This document shows, piece by piece, positions 22,651-37,400 of a stretch of 64,000 bases of DNA. Position numbers and translations under genes: made by a program. Under the pieces are notes generated by a model. That model made no database searches. It was not told the DNA's origin and was given only the letters and a program-made list of their open reading frames with translations. Numbering within the stretch: the first letter of the stretch is position 1; each line of letters starts with the position of its first letter. Source of the stretch: Macropodus opercularis (taxonomy: Eukaryota; Chordata; Actinopteri; Anabantiformes; Osphronemidae); the NCBI GenBank assembly GCA_030770545.1, contig CM061100.1, positions 5,153,501 to 5,217,500 on the forward strand. The letters are read 5' to 3'.

Positions 22651-25600
22651 CTTGTGCGTGTTGTTTATTTCTATTTTATGCTATGTTAAATCACAATCGT
22701 CATTCAAATAGGCTTAAATATGCACATTCTTAAAAATGTTATGTTAAAGAGAGCTGCCTTAAAATGCATCTCATTTCATATTTGTTATAAGATGCCATTA
22801 TAACCAATACATAAGCGGTTATAATTTAAACGCATGCATCATTAACCAACTTCACAGCCATGTACTGATTTAATTTGCACAAATAAAAAAGGACCACATT
22901 CCCTCAGAGTCAGGACAATGATGTGCAGTCTTTAGTGCCGAATTGAAAGATCTTGAAAGCTTGCCCACATTTGCAGCAGCCAGAGGCCACGCATTCACTG
23001 CTGAGCATGTGATGGCACTGCTCTATATACTGTATGTCTCCTTTGGTTGATAGTGGTAAAAGAAGACAAGGGTATACTTGAAGCAAAGAATGGGATGAAA
23101 GCAGCAGAGGATGTGTGCAGACATCATTTACACTCATAGGATGAGTTACTGGGCCTTAGAGAATACAGCACTGAACCTGCTCTGATGACCTGAGGCACCA
23201 CACGCCAGCTCTCACCTTCCAGATCTCCTATGAATCACATTTATATACGACTAAACTGCAGCAAATGCAATAACTGCCGGATACATGATGTTTGAGAACA
23301 GTCTCTTCGTGGCTTGAGTGTAGTTGAGTTCAACTCTGACAGATAAACCACTCATATTTACACACTAATGCCTCTATAACCTCTGCGAGGAGAGAGTATA
23401 GGCACTTCAATTACAGAAGCTCTCCTCTGGATACTGATTCATCGTTCTTTACAGATATATCCTTTTGTAGTTCTAGGTATTTTTACCTGCATGTTGATAG
23501 GATTAAATCACAGTTATCGCTAATAAATCTTACAAGATGGCCTACATTTATTTCATTTTTCTCATTTCAATAAAAAAGGGCTTTGTAATGTTTTATTTGC
23601 AGATATTGGCAAATTTTACTATTAATTATTTTCACCTAAATATTTGATGGCCTAAGGGAACCTGCAGGTTGAGGGATTGAAATAAAATCATGCTCATATC
23701 CAGTGCAATAAATAAAAGGTTACAATATTATTTAACAATGTGTAGGAAACACAGGCAAAACTTGTCAGTGAGATCATTCGCGTGTCTTCTCATGTCTTCA
23801 TCATTTCACGTGACACAATGATTGGATCAAAGGAATAAAAATGAATGAAACTGAACAGAGTAATTAAAATGCAAGACGGTGCAGAGACCCGCTGAACAGC
23901 ACTGCCAGTCTTTCCCACCACAACATACTCCTACTTCCTTTTACTGTAACTCAGTCGTTTCTGTTGGTTCATTCATTTCCTCTTAATGGCTTAACACACA
24001 GGTGATGCCTTACTACCATAACAGATGTTGTTTAAAACCTAAACACAAAACCTGACAAGGCCGGCAGCTCGTTCATAGCCGGACTCTTTTCCAGACCTGT
24101 AGCTTCTACTGTGCTATTCCCGTCACATTCCTGAGCTGCATATTCACTGCTCTATTTACATGCTCAGGCTGTGAGCGGGCTGCAGCGTCTCCCTGCATAC
24201 ATCCACCTGTCCCTATTTGTAATACCATATAATCACAGCAAGTCTGAATCTTTGGTTCTACATCTTACTATTAATAGTCCAGTGGTGTCACTGTCAGAGT
24301 TGTGATAGTTCCCAGTCATCCTTTGTGACAATACTGGGTCTTATTAGCCACTATAATCTACTGGCCTTATTAGTTGAAGCAGGACATGGTTTTATTAATA
24401 CCCTTCAGAAAGTTATAGTACTTACTGTGGAATGACTTCATTTAGAGAAAACACAACACAAATCAACAGACTTGATCAATTTAAAAGGATGTGCTTAAGT
24501 TGCCACCTGTGACACCGCTTGCCTCTGGTTTGAAAGCCCAGATCAGCCTGTCATAACAACCCCCCCCATGACTAAATTCTCAAGAGTATTGTAAATAGTA
24601 TTGTTTTTTCAAAAAGCTTCTACTGTCTAAAGTCAACGTCTCCCAGACTTTTCATGTACTGTAGAAAACAGTATTATATAACTTATATTTAAATGTAGAT
24701 GTAAGAGATTGATGTTTAAACAACACGTACATCTGGACAGCCCTTGAATACGGACACTCACTATAAAGTGCGATGTATTTTTCCATTTAAATCAATAGTA
24801 TCCATTAAACAGCGGGCCTTCCACACGGTGGGGCAGGGGTAGGCAACACTGTAATTACTGCATGTGATGTAGTTGGATGCCACACCTCCCACACTCTGAG
24901 CCAAAGGCTTCTGCAATAACACCAGGCATCGCAACTAGCTCTTAAGACATCCAGAGCCTTTAAACAATTATAAGCTTAATCACTTTCAAAATAAAACTGA
25001 ACACTTAATAAAACCTTGACGGACATGCAAAAGCTTCAAAACTTTACATTATGACTGATATAAGGAAGGACAACACGTAAAACATTCTTCAGTGACATTT
25101 TTCTTAGACACGTCTGTGGACTGTCTTGTCTCATCATTCCACACCATTGTGTGATCGGTAACACCTTCATAAATCACCAAGACCCAACAAAAGGCCACTG
25201 AGTCATTTCTGTAACTTGTCTTAGTATTAGACTTAGTTTTTCCTTGTTTCGCAAAGCAAGTCTATCAAGTGATCCACTCAAAGACGATCTGACACTATGA
25301 TGTCTGTTTTGTGCTGAATCACTTACCTCACAACGGACCTTTAAAAACATCTGGTATGGTTTTAGAGGTGAATCTTAATTAATGCACATCACGTTTAGGC
25401 TGTATGAGTATGCTGACACTAGCAGTATCTACCTAATGCATTCAAAATCAAGATGCTTGCTCAGTGAAAATGAGGAAAGTCATAGATTCAGCACATATGA
25501 GAATTACTATAAGTGTTGACTAAGATTCAGTCAGAAACTGAAATACTCTCTGAGGGATATTTATGAAACGATGATTCAAACAAGGGAGTCCATCATGCAA

Positions 25601-28285
25601 TTCCCTGCAGTCCAATTGCACTACTACAGGTTCGACTGGTTGTACTGGACGTAGAAGAGCAGTGTGTAATGGAGCAGATGAAGCCTGGGTAACGACTGAA
25701 ACCCAGAACCAGAGCTCACATTGGATTCCAGTTTCATTCATCTGCTCACGTGTAATGTAGCTGAATCTGCTGTCGCATGCGTTGAATTTCAACACGCAAA
25801 GGGACAGTGAATGCACACCCAAATGAAAACGTGCTGCTTTGTATCACGATAAGTAGTGAGACTGAACAGCATAATCCCTGCGTGGGACTTAGAGAGAGGA
25901 AAAGTAAGGGAAAGAGGAAGGAGGATGAAGCCACGTAGATAATTAAAGGTGAGACTGGGTTGGACTTACTGGCATAGCGGCTCAGATGTTACTCATCATG
26001 CAATATGTTCACGCCAGTGCTGCTACAATGCTCAAAGCAGCACTTAGCATTTGAGGATGAACAGTAGTAGCAGAATATGGCTTAATAGCAGCAGTACCTG
26101 CAGGAAGAAAAACACACACACAGCAGCTGGAGGTGAGGAAGGGCATACAATGAAAACACGCATGGTGACGACTTGGCAAGTACGAGCCTGCAGCATTTCA
26201 CTTGAAAGTCGGGCACCATCTGACATTATTATATACATATAATCACACAGTCAAATTGGAGAAATTAAATTAAACAATTATTCCAATGTCCTGCTTTGAT
26301 TGAATTACACTGTCAGGACGGGGAGCTTGTTAAAAAGCTAAACCCACTGCACAGAGGGAGGGGAGAGAACACACACCCTTCCCTCCTTCCCTCCATGATC
26401 ACGCAGGTAAACCAAAGCCAACACACACATACGAGGACACTCATCCCACACAACACTGAGACCTGAGCAGCCCTGCTCCATTGTGCACAGTGAGAGAGCT
26501 GAGCTGAGTGACCTGAATCATTAGCATTCACCATAGAGGCTAAATACACTTCACAAAAATGCCCCGAGAGCAAAAACATGCACATGCAAATGGAGAGGTA
26601 GATGAACTGTGTCGCTGAAGCAAAGTAAGATGGGCTGAAGAGCTGATAATGGTCACTTACTACGGTGGGGGTGGGGCCGGAGCAGAGAGTGAATGAGGGT
26701 GAGGTCTGAGGGTGGGTGATTGGAGTAAGCTATTTTTATCTGGATTCCTTAAAGACAGCTGTCACCTTCCTGTTTCCTTCCGGACTTTACATTTTTAGGA
26801 ATGACAACGCTGTAAGCACAATTACTATCAAACATTTGTTAGACACACACCATCTTTTATTGCTTTCATAGAGACCCGTTGCTGAGTGGGTGCTGAAGAC
26901 CTCATAAGCTCATCCGCTTTAGCTCAACGCATTAGACTGTGGGCTCTGTAAGAGCCCGTGTGCCTACGTAATCTGCTAATGTGTCCAAATAATTCTTCAC
27001 CTGAGACATGGACTAGATGTGGTGCCCATCGCACATCACTGGGACGAATCATTACATCCCTTCAGATGATCTGGTTACTTGGTGGCTCCATTCTGAGGAA
27101 CCACTAAGCAAGGCTGCATAAAGAGAGCGGCTGCTCTGGAAAGTAGAGTTGGCATTTCACACGGTGTCTACTCCAGGTCACAAGCTGTGACCCTGACATT
27201 CCTGTCACTTCAGAGCAACCAGGACCTCTGCCATCCACTCGGTGAGAGACAGGAGATAAGGGTGGACGGAGTGACGGTGACATGCTCCACAGCCGCAAGC
27301 TGGAAGTACAACTCTACTGGTGGTGGCCACATGCCACAGCATCAAGACTCTGGTATGAGCTGTAGATTCCCATCAGTATTCACACAGACCAAATTAGCTC
27401 TTCAGGGAAGACAACACATTCCTTACTGAGGATGGAGGAACGAGCTGCACGTCAAGAAAGATTTAACAGTAATTAGCATAACATCAAAACACGAGTGAAG
27501 GGGAACTGCCACACTTTCCTTCATGCCACCTTGAGTTAAACTGTTCAGCCTAACATGGGTAATAGTAAGATTGTTATTTTCTTAAATGTGTAATTACAGC
27601 TTAAATTTTCAAAAGTGAATAAACATATAGTGACATTGTGATGAGATTATTGTTCCTACATTTTCTCCAGAAAACCAAAATCATAAGGAGTTAACAACTT
27701 TCAATAGAATGACAAAACCAAGCACACTTTAATAAGAAAATTAAGATGTACAGTAAATTATTCACATATCCTTTCTTAAGAAATGTAATTTATTTCCATC
27801 TTATGTGTAAAAATGTACAACAAATGGATATTTCATAGAAAAAAACATTTGAATGGGAAAATATAATCTTCGCCATTTCTTTTCTCATAGTTTGCTGGGC
27901 TTTGTAGGTACATTCTACACAGGTGACTCAATAAACAGGACCGAACATTCATTTTATTGCAACTCTGAAAAAGTAAAGCCAGGAACGTTTTTGTTTCAGA
28001 ATAGACAAATCAATACTGCAGTGTGATATTGAACTGCATCACTGTGTAGCTACTCTAAAGGTCATTTGATGTTTTCTATTTATTTGTAGCAGCTATTTTT
28101 TTTCCACGGACCACAAGCTGAGCATCTAATGCCTATATACATAAACAAAATAGATTTGTATGTCCTGGGAAAATATTAAGGTCATGTTCATTAAGTTCCT
28201 TGATGAATGTAATGGGCACACATCTAGAAAATATTTAATTGTTTTCCAAAATATACCAGAGTTTACCGCAGGCATGTAAATTTAC
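22651..28285. other. Gene-free interval between the converging FAM78A and NUP214 genes
   Basis: About 5.6 kb in which I see no exon with recognisable similarity, no tRNA or rRNA, and no intact mobile element. It is AT-rich at both ends, with a somewhat GC-richer part at about 26,300-27,450. Minus-strand AATAAA sites near 27,950 and 28,076 mean that part of the right end may be NUP214 3' UTR. Short frames at 25,520-27,430 lack codon-level or family support. Confidence 0.5.
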
Positions 28286-28291
28286 TTTATT
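28286..28291 (-). terminator. nup214: Candidate poly(A) signal for NUP214
   Basis: The minus strand reads AATAAA 118 bases after the NUP214 stop (28411-28409). It is the nearest hexamer but lacks a convincing GT-rich downstream element. A second site near 27,949 is followed by CCTGTTTATTGAGTCACCTGTGTAG and may be used instead. Confidence 0.3.
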
Positions 28292-28408
28292 TACCACTTG
28301 AACTTAACTATACCAGATTCTTCCCTTTTACTGTCTCCGGGCGTGTGGTAAAGGCAGCTGGATCAAGTACTGTAGCAGTGGTGTCTAGAACAGAGAGGTT
28401 TAATAGAA

Positions 28409-31400
28409 CTAGCTCCTCCAGCCTGCAAATGCTTGTGTTCCTTGTCTGGAAGAAGAAACAGACAAAAAAGGGATTACTGACAGTTTCATTTGTTCAAAAA
28501 AAAAAAAAAATCTGAAATAGTAATTATTATATAGAATTAAAGTGTGAAACAAACCCATGGAATCATTAAACTGATGTAAAAGACATCAGACTGTTACTGA
28601 AAGCAAATGCTCTTCATGTGGTGACATAAGGATTCAGTAGTAGCATCACAGAGCTTTTAAGATGAGAGCTGATCTGTGTTAATCTGTTTTAGCTGGCCGT
28701 GATGACTATCGTGTGTTCATGACAAACAGTGGAAAACAGAAATGACTTCTACACTCTAAGATACACATAAAATGTGGACAGGTCACAACAGATACAGTGT
28801 TATTATTAAAAGCATGTGAACGTGTGCCGTTGGATGAGCCTCGTCTTCACACACGCCTGCACACTTCAGAGCGCATTCCACTAAAATGCACCCTGGGGAA
28901 CACTGACTGCCATGTGACACACGAAAGCACATACGAGCGGGAGGGAGACAGTGCGACAGAGATAGGGAGAGAGCCGTGACAAATCTAGTCACAAGGGTGC
29001 AATTAGTAAGGATGTGCTACTAGAGCATTAAAATGATGCACCACCCATTTAGGGGACAACGACTTCCCACACAGATCGACAGTGATGAGTCACGTCTGCA
29101 AAGACTCTAAAGCACTGCATGGTAGTACCCGTGGCATTGTATATAATAGTGTATATATAAAAAGCTGAATTGGGCTCTAAATTAATCATCAGGATGAAAA
29201 ACGGGGAATAAAAGAGTAGATGAGGTGGTATTAGATCTGTTCTATGGAGACTAGAAAGACAAAGACCACAGGCACAACTCACTGCTGCATGGAAGGAACA
29301 CGGAAATGTAGGTCTGTTAGCTCAGCAGATCACTCACACGACAAACAAAATGACATGAATCAAAAAACGGAAAGACCACACTTACTGGTTTGCATTTCCA
29401 AACGTGTTTCCAGTGAATACTACAAAATGGAAAACAGTGAATGCAACAAAAGAGTCAGCATGCCAAAATATTTCACAGCACATGTGTGTGTAACATGACA
29501 AGGCAGAATATTAAGAACAATTGCTAACTGTATGCTATTAAATGGTAGAGCATGTATACAACTAACAAAACAAACCCTCTCGATGTTTCTCCTGCAAGCC
29601 TCCTTACTGTCTCTGACAGTGTTTCCAGTACGAAAAGGGGGCAGTCTCACCTCCCGTCTGTGGCTGTTGCCCAAAGCCTGTGAAACTGCTGGGTTGACTT
29701 CCAAACCCTGAGCCCTGCTGGGCCAGGCTGCCAAACGATGGGGCCGTCTGACTGGCTAGAGCTCCAAAGGAAGGGGCACTGGGAGTCGAGGCAAACCTAC
29801 AAACAGACATGGCAGGTGTGATAAAGTGAACCTAAGAAACAATTTCAAAGTATAATAAACTGAGATTGAAAGTGATTATACAAAATGACTAACAGGGATA
29901 GATGCTATTGAGGAGTCATGATTTACACAATTTGGTTAGACAACAAGAAGGGAAACACACACAGAAGTTATGAGCAGAATATATAACTTTTAGTTCCTTC
30001 CATGTAAACAAGGAAACATGGCAGAAGGTGTCAGATGGTGTGTGTGTGTTTGTGTGTCAGAGTACCAGGGGATTGAGAGGCAGGGGTTTAATCCTTCTAC
30101 AGGACCCACAACCACAGACTCCAAAGAGAGAGATAAGGCAGAATAGGCAAAACAGAGTGAGTGAGTGAGAGAGAGAGAGAAAGCAGGCTGGTTTAATCTG
30201 CAGGCACCATGACCCCAGAGCGAGATTATGTGAGGGGAATAATCTAGTCCTCAGCTCCATAGTTTTGGGCTCACAGCCATACTCATTGGTATCAAAAAGC
30301 CATGGGATGATAAAGACAGGAAGAACACTGGAGTGGGACGGGTGGGATAGGATGTAGCGGATGAAATAATCCCCTTCTTCCGTCGCTAAATTGAAACTTC
30401 AGTTGGCTTAAAGTTGACTTGCTGCAGGCTTAAAGGTGTTCCCATTCAGTGGTTCATTATATGTCACTGTGAAACATCATTCCATTATTCCTCAAGACAG
30501 CTGGATTATTAATTTCATCAAAATCTCAATTTCAGTTATTTATCACAGTGAAATGCAATTTTTAGAGTGACAATGATTATGCAGCATGTGCATTAGCAGG
30601 GAGATTGGTTACATCAAACCGAGTGCTCCTACTTTAATCTTCTCAAATTACATCATAGTGTGACAGAGGCAGGGGCAAAACAAACACACACCACACGTAT
30701 CTGACAGAGCAAGAAGTCAATGAAGCGCAATGAAAAGTAAAATACGTCTGTATCACGACAACAGGCGATGGTGAAGAAAAAGTATTGGGCAAATGTAATG
30801 ACTGACAATTGATAGCTAAGCGAAGTGGCTTGTCTCCCGTTTATGTTAAGGCAGTGTTGGTGTATAGTGTGTGCCCCTTTTCGCTTGATTTATGCATTAT
30901 GCTTGTGTGATGGTGCAGCGAGTGAAAAAGAGAACACAGATGTTCTGAAAGCTGCATTACGCTGAGGGCAAAACTCTCCCATCGCAACCCCCCCCACCCC
31001 TACGGTGCACATACAGAGTCATATTCTCAAATGCTTAAGGACTGCTGCACACACAAATAAATAGATAAAAACGGTTCTTTAGTCTTAGTGGTTGTGCAAA
31101 ACAAAGTGCTTGGTGTGTTAAAGCTTGAATTTTGAGTTTCTTACCCAAATCCTCCCATGCTGGAAGCTGCCGTTCCCTCTCCAAACACTTTACCAGCTGT
31201 GGAACCCATATTACTGTTGAATGGAGGGCTGGAGCCAAATGATGCCGCGCCACCAAATGCTGGAGAACCACCAAAGGATGGAGGGCTTCCAAACACTGGA
31301 GCATTACCAAAAGCACCTGCATACAAAGAGGAAAACATGCAGGGTCCTTATTTTAAAATGTTCATATGTGATGTTTAAAGGCCTTGAAGTGATTATAACT

Positions 31401-34400
31401 CATTAACAGAAGGCATTGTCCTCTCAAGAAAACACATCTATGGAAAACTAAACACGTGTCAAAAAACTAATTGTAATATACAATGAATATGAACATTTCC
31501 TGCACAGTACATTTAAAAACAAAAATCTTCATGACAGAATAAAGACTTTACACAGACATAAACATGTTGTGTCAGAAAAGAAGGAGTGCAGTGAAATTAC
31601 AGCCTGGCTACCAGCATGCCCCAGTAAATAATTGATTGAGCTAATGTAACAAGATTACATTCTCCGTAAGTGAGCCAGTGATTGGTTAGTCTGCCGAGAG
31701 GTACCAATATCACAGTGGGATGGAGACCTGCTACTATATACTACAAAAAGAGACATTCAAATTAAAACCAAATTCACAACACAACAAAGTGTCTCAAAAA
31801 AGTGACAAGGCCTGAGCGTTTTCTGAAACCAATATAAGTTAATAGCCTCAAAATGGGTCTGGGCAGGTCAGGGCATGACAGCAGACAGAGAGAGGAAAAT
31901 AAATGAGTAAATAAAAAACGAAATAAATAAACTACTGTATGAGCCTCGACATCGGCAAATGTGAACGTTGTTTAAAATCGTCTGGAAGACAATACACAAT
32001 ACAACCCCAGCTCATGCCCATCATCAGCAGAAACCTTTGTGTATTTTTAGCTTGTAAAAACACCTAAAATCATTTCTAACGTGTAACGATGTAGCAAGTT
32101 AGCTGCTTTCATCTGTAACAAATACCTTTAGGGAAAAAACTCATCTCATGGACTGTTTTGATACATAGTCAGAAAGCAGTGGTTAATATTAAAGCCAGCA
32201 TAAATAAATGTTGCAGAACCACAAATAAACCCATATTACATGGACTCTTGGTCAACATGTTATACAGTACACTAAAACAAACACATCGCATCTCTGACTT
32301 GCTGCACTGTGACTCAGCACAGTGAGAGGTAAAACTGCATCAGCAGTGTTCTGGTCGGTACTGCTGAAACATCCAACTACCTCACTTTCTGCTCTGCTGG
32401 GGCGAGAAGATAGGGGCACTTGCTGTGGCTCAGATGATAAAAGAGAAAGCAATGTCAAGAGATGCATAGGTACACCGGGTTTCTATTACAGCCAGATTAC
32501 TATCGCATCACCAGGACACTGCTCAGTAGCTTAGGGACATATCGCTGAAGGGATGTGTTCATGCATTCATTTACAAAAATTCTGATGAAACGTTGACTGC
32601 AAAGTACAAGCAAGCGCCAAAGATAGTGTGTGAGTGTCTCTGAAGAATAAAGCCATAAAGATAAAAGCAGATAAAATACTGGAGACGTACCTGACTTTGT
32701 TGGAGTAGAGAATGAGCCAAAGCCCTGGGAGGCAACACTCCCACCTCCAGTGCTGAAGGTCCCACTAGCTTTCTGATCAAAGGAGGGGGGCTGTCCAAAA
32801 CCAAAGCTCTTGGCACCACTATTCCCAAACAGACTGGTGGTACCTGTAGGAAAAAACGTAAGCACATAAAAATAGAATTCAACATGACAAAATGAGAATT
32901 TGTTTCTTGTGTTTTTGCCTAATAGTTCATAGATGATTTCCTGCATGACAAGACTCACTCAATAACAAATAAATATTGTATAGGACAAAACATATCAGCA
33001 AACTAAAAAATTTATGGATTATGTAGGGAACCTGTCTGGGCAGCCTGGCCAAAGCCTCCAGTGGAAGCAGCGCTGCTAAATGGGTTCTTGTTGGCAGCCT
33101 CCTCACTCGGTTTGCCTCCTAAACCACTAAAGAAACCTCCACCAGCGGATGATCCTGCTGTATTGGCTGTACTTGAACCAAACAGACTCCCACCAGACGA
33201 TGGCTGGAAGACATATATTAGTTAAGAATAGGAAAAATGCCTTTTAAGAAAATATTATTAAAGGCTGCTCCTACACACTAAACCACCAGTGGATCGTACC
33301 TGTCCAAATACACTCCCGCTGCTAGATTGCTGGCCAAACACAGGGGTGGCGGATGAGCAGCCAAACCCTGTAATTACAGGCAAAAGAGAAACAGTTGCAA
33401 TTGAGACCTTTTCTGTAAGACTCTGTGCTATGAAAGGCCACGTATATAGTGGTGCCACAAACTTGCCCTACCCCTCCAAAAACTGTAGACAGGAATGAGA
33501 ATCTGTTTCTACTACTAAGCTCCTACAGTCACATCAGCTGCCCATAGAGGCATAGATCTTCCTATACTAAGCTGGGAATTTAGAGAATCTCTGGGAATGG
33601 GAAACCGCCCCCTGCCACACCTTCCAACTAGCTCAGGCTGACTGTTCAGACTCAAAGCACAGAGAAAAATCAGGTGGTTATTTTCCAGTAACCACAGGTC
33701 AATGAGATTAAGTTTATTTATGTATTCATAGTCTCCTCTACTGCCCATAATAATGGAAGAAGACTATTTAGCAGTTGTCAGACATTGTTAGCATCATTAC
33801 TGACAGATGTGACTTCATCGTTTAGGCAATATTTTCTTTTTCTAATGTCTAGATTTAATTTGAAATCCTTGTATACTCCAATATTACAAAAGCCAGAGTA
33901 GGCACTTTTCAAAATTACAAACATTCATAAAACTGAACGGGAACTTGATATATACCTTACGTAAAAGAAAATGTTCAGTTATACATATATATATTAAATA
34001 AACTACCTCAAAGCACCTATTTTCATTTTAGAGGCTAATGTCAAAAGATGTGCTTTTACCATGTAATATTTGCAGTTGTGATTGACGTTATTTAAGTGTA
34101 TTATTATCCCACATTTAGTAACAATACAGAAATGTTTCATTAGTCAATGCAAATAAAGTTTACCACAAACCTTTCCACTAAGTCAAACTCACCTGAGGGC
34201 TGCCCAAAGCTGAATCCTGTAGAGGATGACGTGGTGGTGTTACTTCCAAACACAGATCCTTGCCCAAATGCGGAGCTCTGACCAAATGCTGGAGCTGTGC
34301 TTTGTCCAAACAATCCCGAGCCAGTGCTGCTGGCTGTGTTGGCACTGCTTGTGCCAAAAGAGAAGGAGCTTGCATTGGTAGAGGTAGCGGCACCAAAAAG

Positions 34401-37400
34401 ACTTCCCCCAGCAGTTGCACTGTTAGCTTGGCCTGCCCCAAATGCTGATTGCCCAAAGGAGAAGCCACTGGATGTGCCACTGGTAGGCTGGCCGAAACCA
34501 CTAACCTGGCCAAATACAGATTTGCCAAAACCACTTCCAGTTGATGAACCAAACCCAGCTGAGCCAAAACCTGTGGATGCTGGGGCTGAGGGAATTGATG
34601 GGGCGGAGGGGGGCGAGGACACTAGAGGCCCTGCAGGTTGCCCGAAGACAGTGCTAGCAGGAGTAGTTGCTGTGCTACTAGCAACGGTGAGAGTGGAAGT
34701 TGTGGTTGCAGTGGCAACTGTGTTGATAACTGGGGCGACTCCAAGAGAGCTGCCGTCTGTTGTTACAGGAGCAGGCTGAGTAAAGATAGAACCTGGTGTT
34801 TCAGAAATGGGCACCTGAAACGCTGCGGGAGCTATCTGAGAGGTAGGTGCAACAGCAGGGGTTGCAGCACCTGGAATGGGGACAGGAACAGAGGTGGTGG
34901 AGCTGATGCCAGTGGCTTCTTTTGTGGGAGAAGCTGTTGAAGGGGATGGTTCAATTGGTGCAGAGTTTGAGGAAGAAGTATCAGGTGTAGGAGCAACTGT
35001 GCCCAAAGGAGGTGCAGGTGTTGGGGATATTGGTGTGGAGGCTGCAGGGGCCACATCTCCTGCAGACTCACTCACTGTAGGGGAGGTGGTACTTTCCACA
35101 GCAGGTTTGTTTTCAGGGGGTGGTGCTGATTCTGAAGGTTGTGGAGTAGCTTTTGGTTCTTCAGAGGACTCTGACGATGCTGCAAGTAGACTACTGAAAG
35201 TTGTAGGAGTAAAGTATGGTGGTGCTGAGACAGATGAGCCAGGCTGGGGAATGGAGAAAGCTGGCTTGGTATTTGATTCAGATGGTTTTAACAGACTGCT
35301 CAAAGTTACCCCTTTTGCCAAGTCTGCTCCTGTAGAATCTTCCGCAGACTTTTGGAGACCTGGACCAAAGCTAAACTGTACTGTTCCCTTGCTCACACCA
35401 AATCCAGAGTCGCCAAAGGTAAACGAGGAAGCTGCAGGTTTTGATTCTTTCGCTTCTTCTCCTTGGCCCACACGCAGTCCAGAAAAACATCCCAGTGTCT
35501 CTCCTCCAACCGTCTTAGGGGGCTGTGGCTCTATCTTGAGGCCAGGTGTGGAAGAGGTAGGTTTGCCTGCATCCCCTGATGTGTTTGGAGGGAGGGTAGG
35601 CGACACAGTAGCCAGAGCAGCAGAACTGGAGTTGGAATTAAGGGAGAACGTCTCCTCCCCAGTCTGGCCAAACCCTATCTTGCCATTTCCAAAGGAGAAT
35701 TTACTTGCGTCCTTCACTGGAGAGACATAAGGGAACAGAAACATAAGGGCATAGGGCATACACATCATAATACTAATATTTGATTCTGAGCTGAGACATT
35801 TTTTACCTTGTGGCAATCCAGCCCCCTGGGAAACTGAAGCAAAACTGAAACCAGCAGACCTGTAAAAGAAGCCATTTAAGTCAATGATGAATCCATCATT
35901 AGCTTCTATAATGGGATGAAATTCATAATGAATGAGTAAAACTGGAAAAGGGACAATTTCGAGAAGAACTTGAAATTACAGGAGCATCTGAAGAATCACA
36001 GTGGTACAGAGCTTGATAGAAAACCCCTCATAAGGAGGCAGGGGGTGAACACACACGACTCACCCTGAAGTAAAAGAAAAGCCTTTGCTAGTATGTTGCT
36101 CTACTGATCCAACAGGGGCTGTAGAAATATCACTTTTGGCTGGTTGACCTAAAGAGCAAAGTTGATGAAGTCCATCACAATCTATCACACAAGCCACAGT
36201 ATCATGGCAGCAAACATGCCATTATTTTGTTGACCTTTGCTCAAGTAAAATAAGGAAAACCCAACAAGGTATCTTGCTTATATTCAGCCAAATGTGGGCA
36301 ACAGCAAATGAGCCAAAGTTTTCTAATCAAGCTTACCAAAGACGAAGCCTGACTGTGGGGTGGTTGTGGGGGGGTTGGTTTCAGCGGGCACTTTCTGGAC
36401 AGCTTGTGCAGGATTCTGGAAAGACAAAATTTACTTCAAATTTTAACTAAATTTTATTCCCCAATTCAGTAAAATGAAAACTCCTTATGACTCTTTGCAG
36501 CTAAAGTCAAGCTGCAATCTTAAACCTGTTGAGAGAAAAACCTCAAGTGTCCTTGTGAACACATGTGGTCGGCCGTGCTTGGATCATTTCAAGCAAACTT
36601 GCAGACAAACTTGCACAATAACACAGATTTATGCAGGGAGTTTCCTTGTCACCCAACTGCAATTTGTAACATGAGCATGTGAGGTCACCAGGACACTGCT
36701 CAGCTCACAGTTCATATACAAACTGCCAGTTTTCACAGGAGGAAAGATCTTTAGAGGATAGGAATAAAATTACTCCATGTATGAGAAACTACACAAAGTT
36801 AATATTTGTATATCATTTTAGCCTGGCAAGTATAATTTTCAAGATTCACCGGAAGAGCTCGTTATTAAGAAAATAACTGGTGTTAAAACAGTTAAGACAC
36901 GTTTTCTGCAGCTACAAAAATACATAAATTACTCACTCGTTTGGCCTGGTTGGATGAAAGTGTCGCAAAGGCCTGAGCTGCTTGATCTGGTAGTAAGGAA
37001 CTAAAAAACAAAGAGAATAGTGAGATTCTTTTTTTTTACATTCCATGTGCCTTGTGGAACAAGACAACATCCTAACAATTCCAGAAAATCTGGTGTTTAT
37101 GTATAATAAATGACATCCACACAGCTCAGAATCTGACGTCTGCTACTAAAGTTTGTTTTGCATGGAGCTTACCAAAAACGACCAAGTCTTTTTCAGACAG
37201 GAGATCTATGTTTAACATATACGTGGTAAGTTGTGTAAGAAAAAATACAATTGCCAATTGGGGCAGAGTAAGGTGCCTCCTTTACTGCCTCTAGGTCTGG
37301 ACCGCTTGTCATAACGTAAGGGGGAGTGAACATCCTAAAGGATTTTTTTTAGGTGGGTGCCCACCAACTAAAGTTCAACAGAAGTCTTTGGCGTCATCAA

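Noticed and set aside
26900..26975. Possible tRNA-like segment (TAGCTCAACGCATTAGAC ... GAGCCC)
   Set aside because: It has an A-box-like start and a short stem, but no B box (GGTTCGANTCC) and no cloverleaf closure. Chance or a worn tRNA-derived repeat is more likely.
34876..35730. A 284-codon plus-strand open frame
   Set aside because: It lies exactly antisense to the NUP214 FG exon. The biased Ser/Thr/Pro/Ala codons of the real strand keep the other strand free of stops. No family resemblance.
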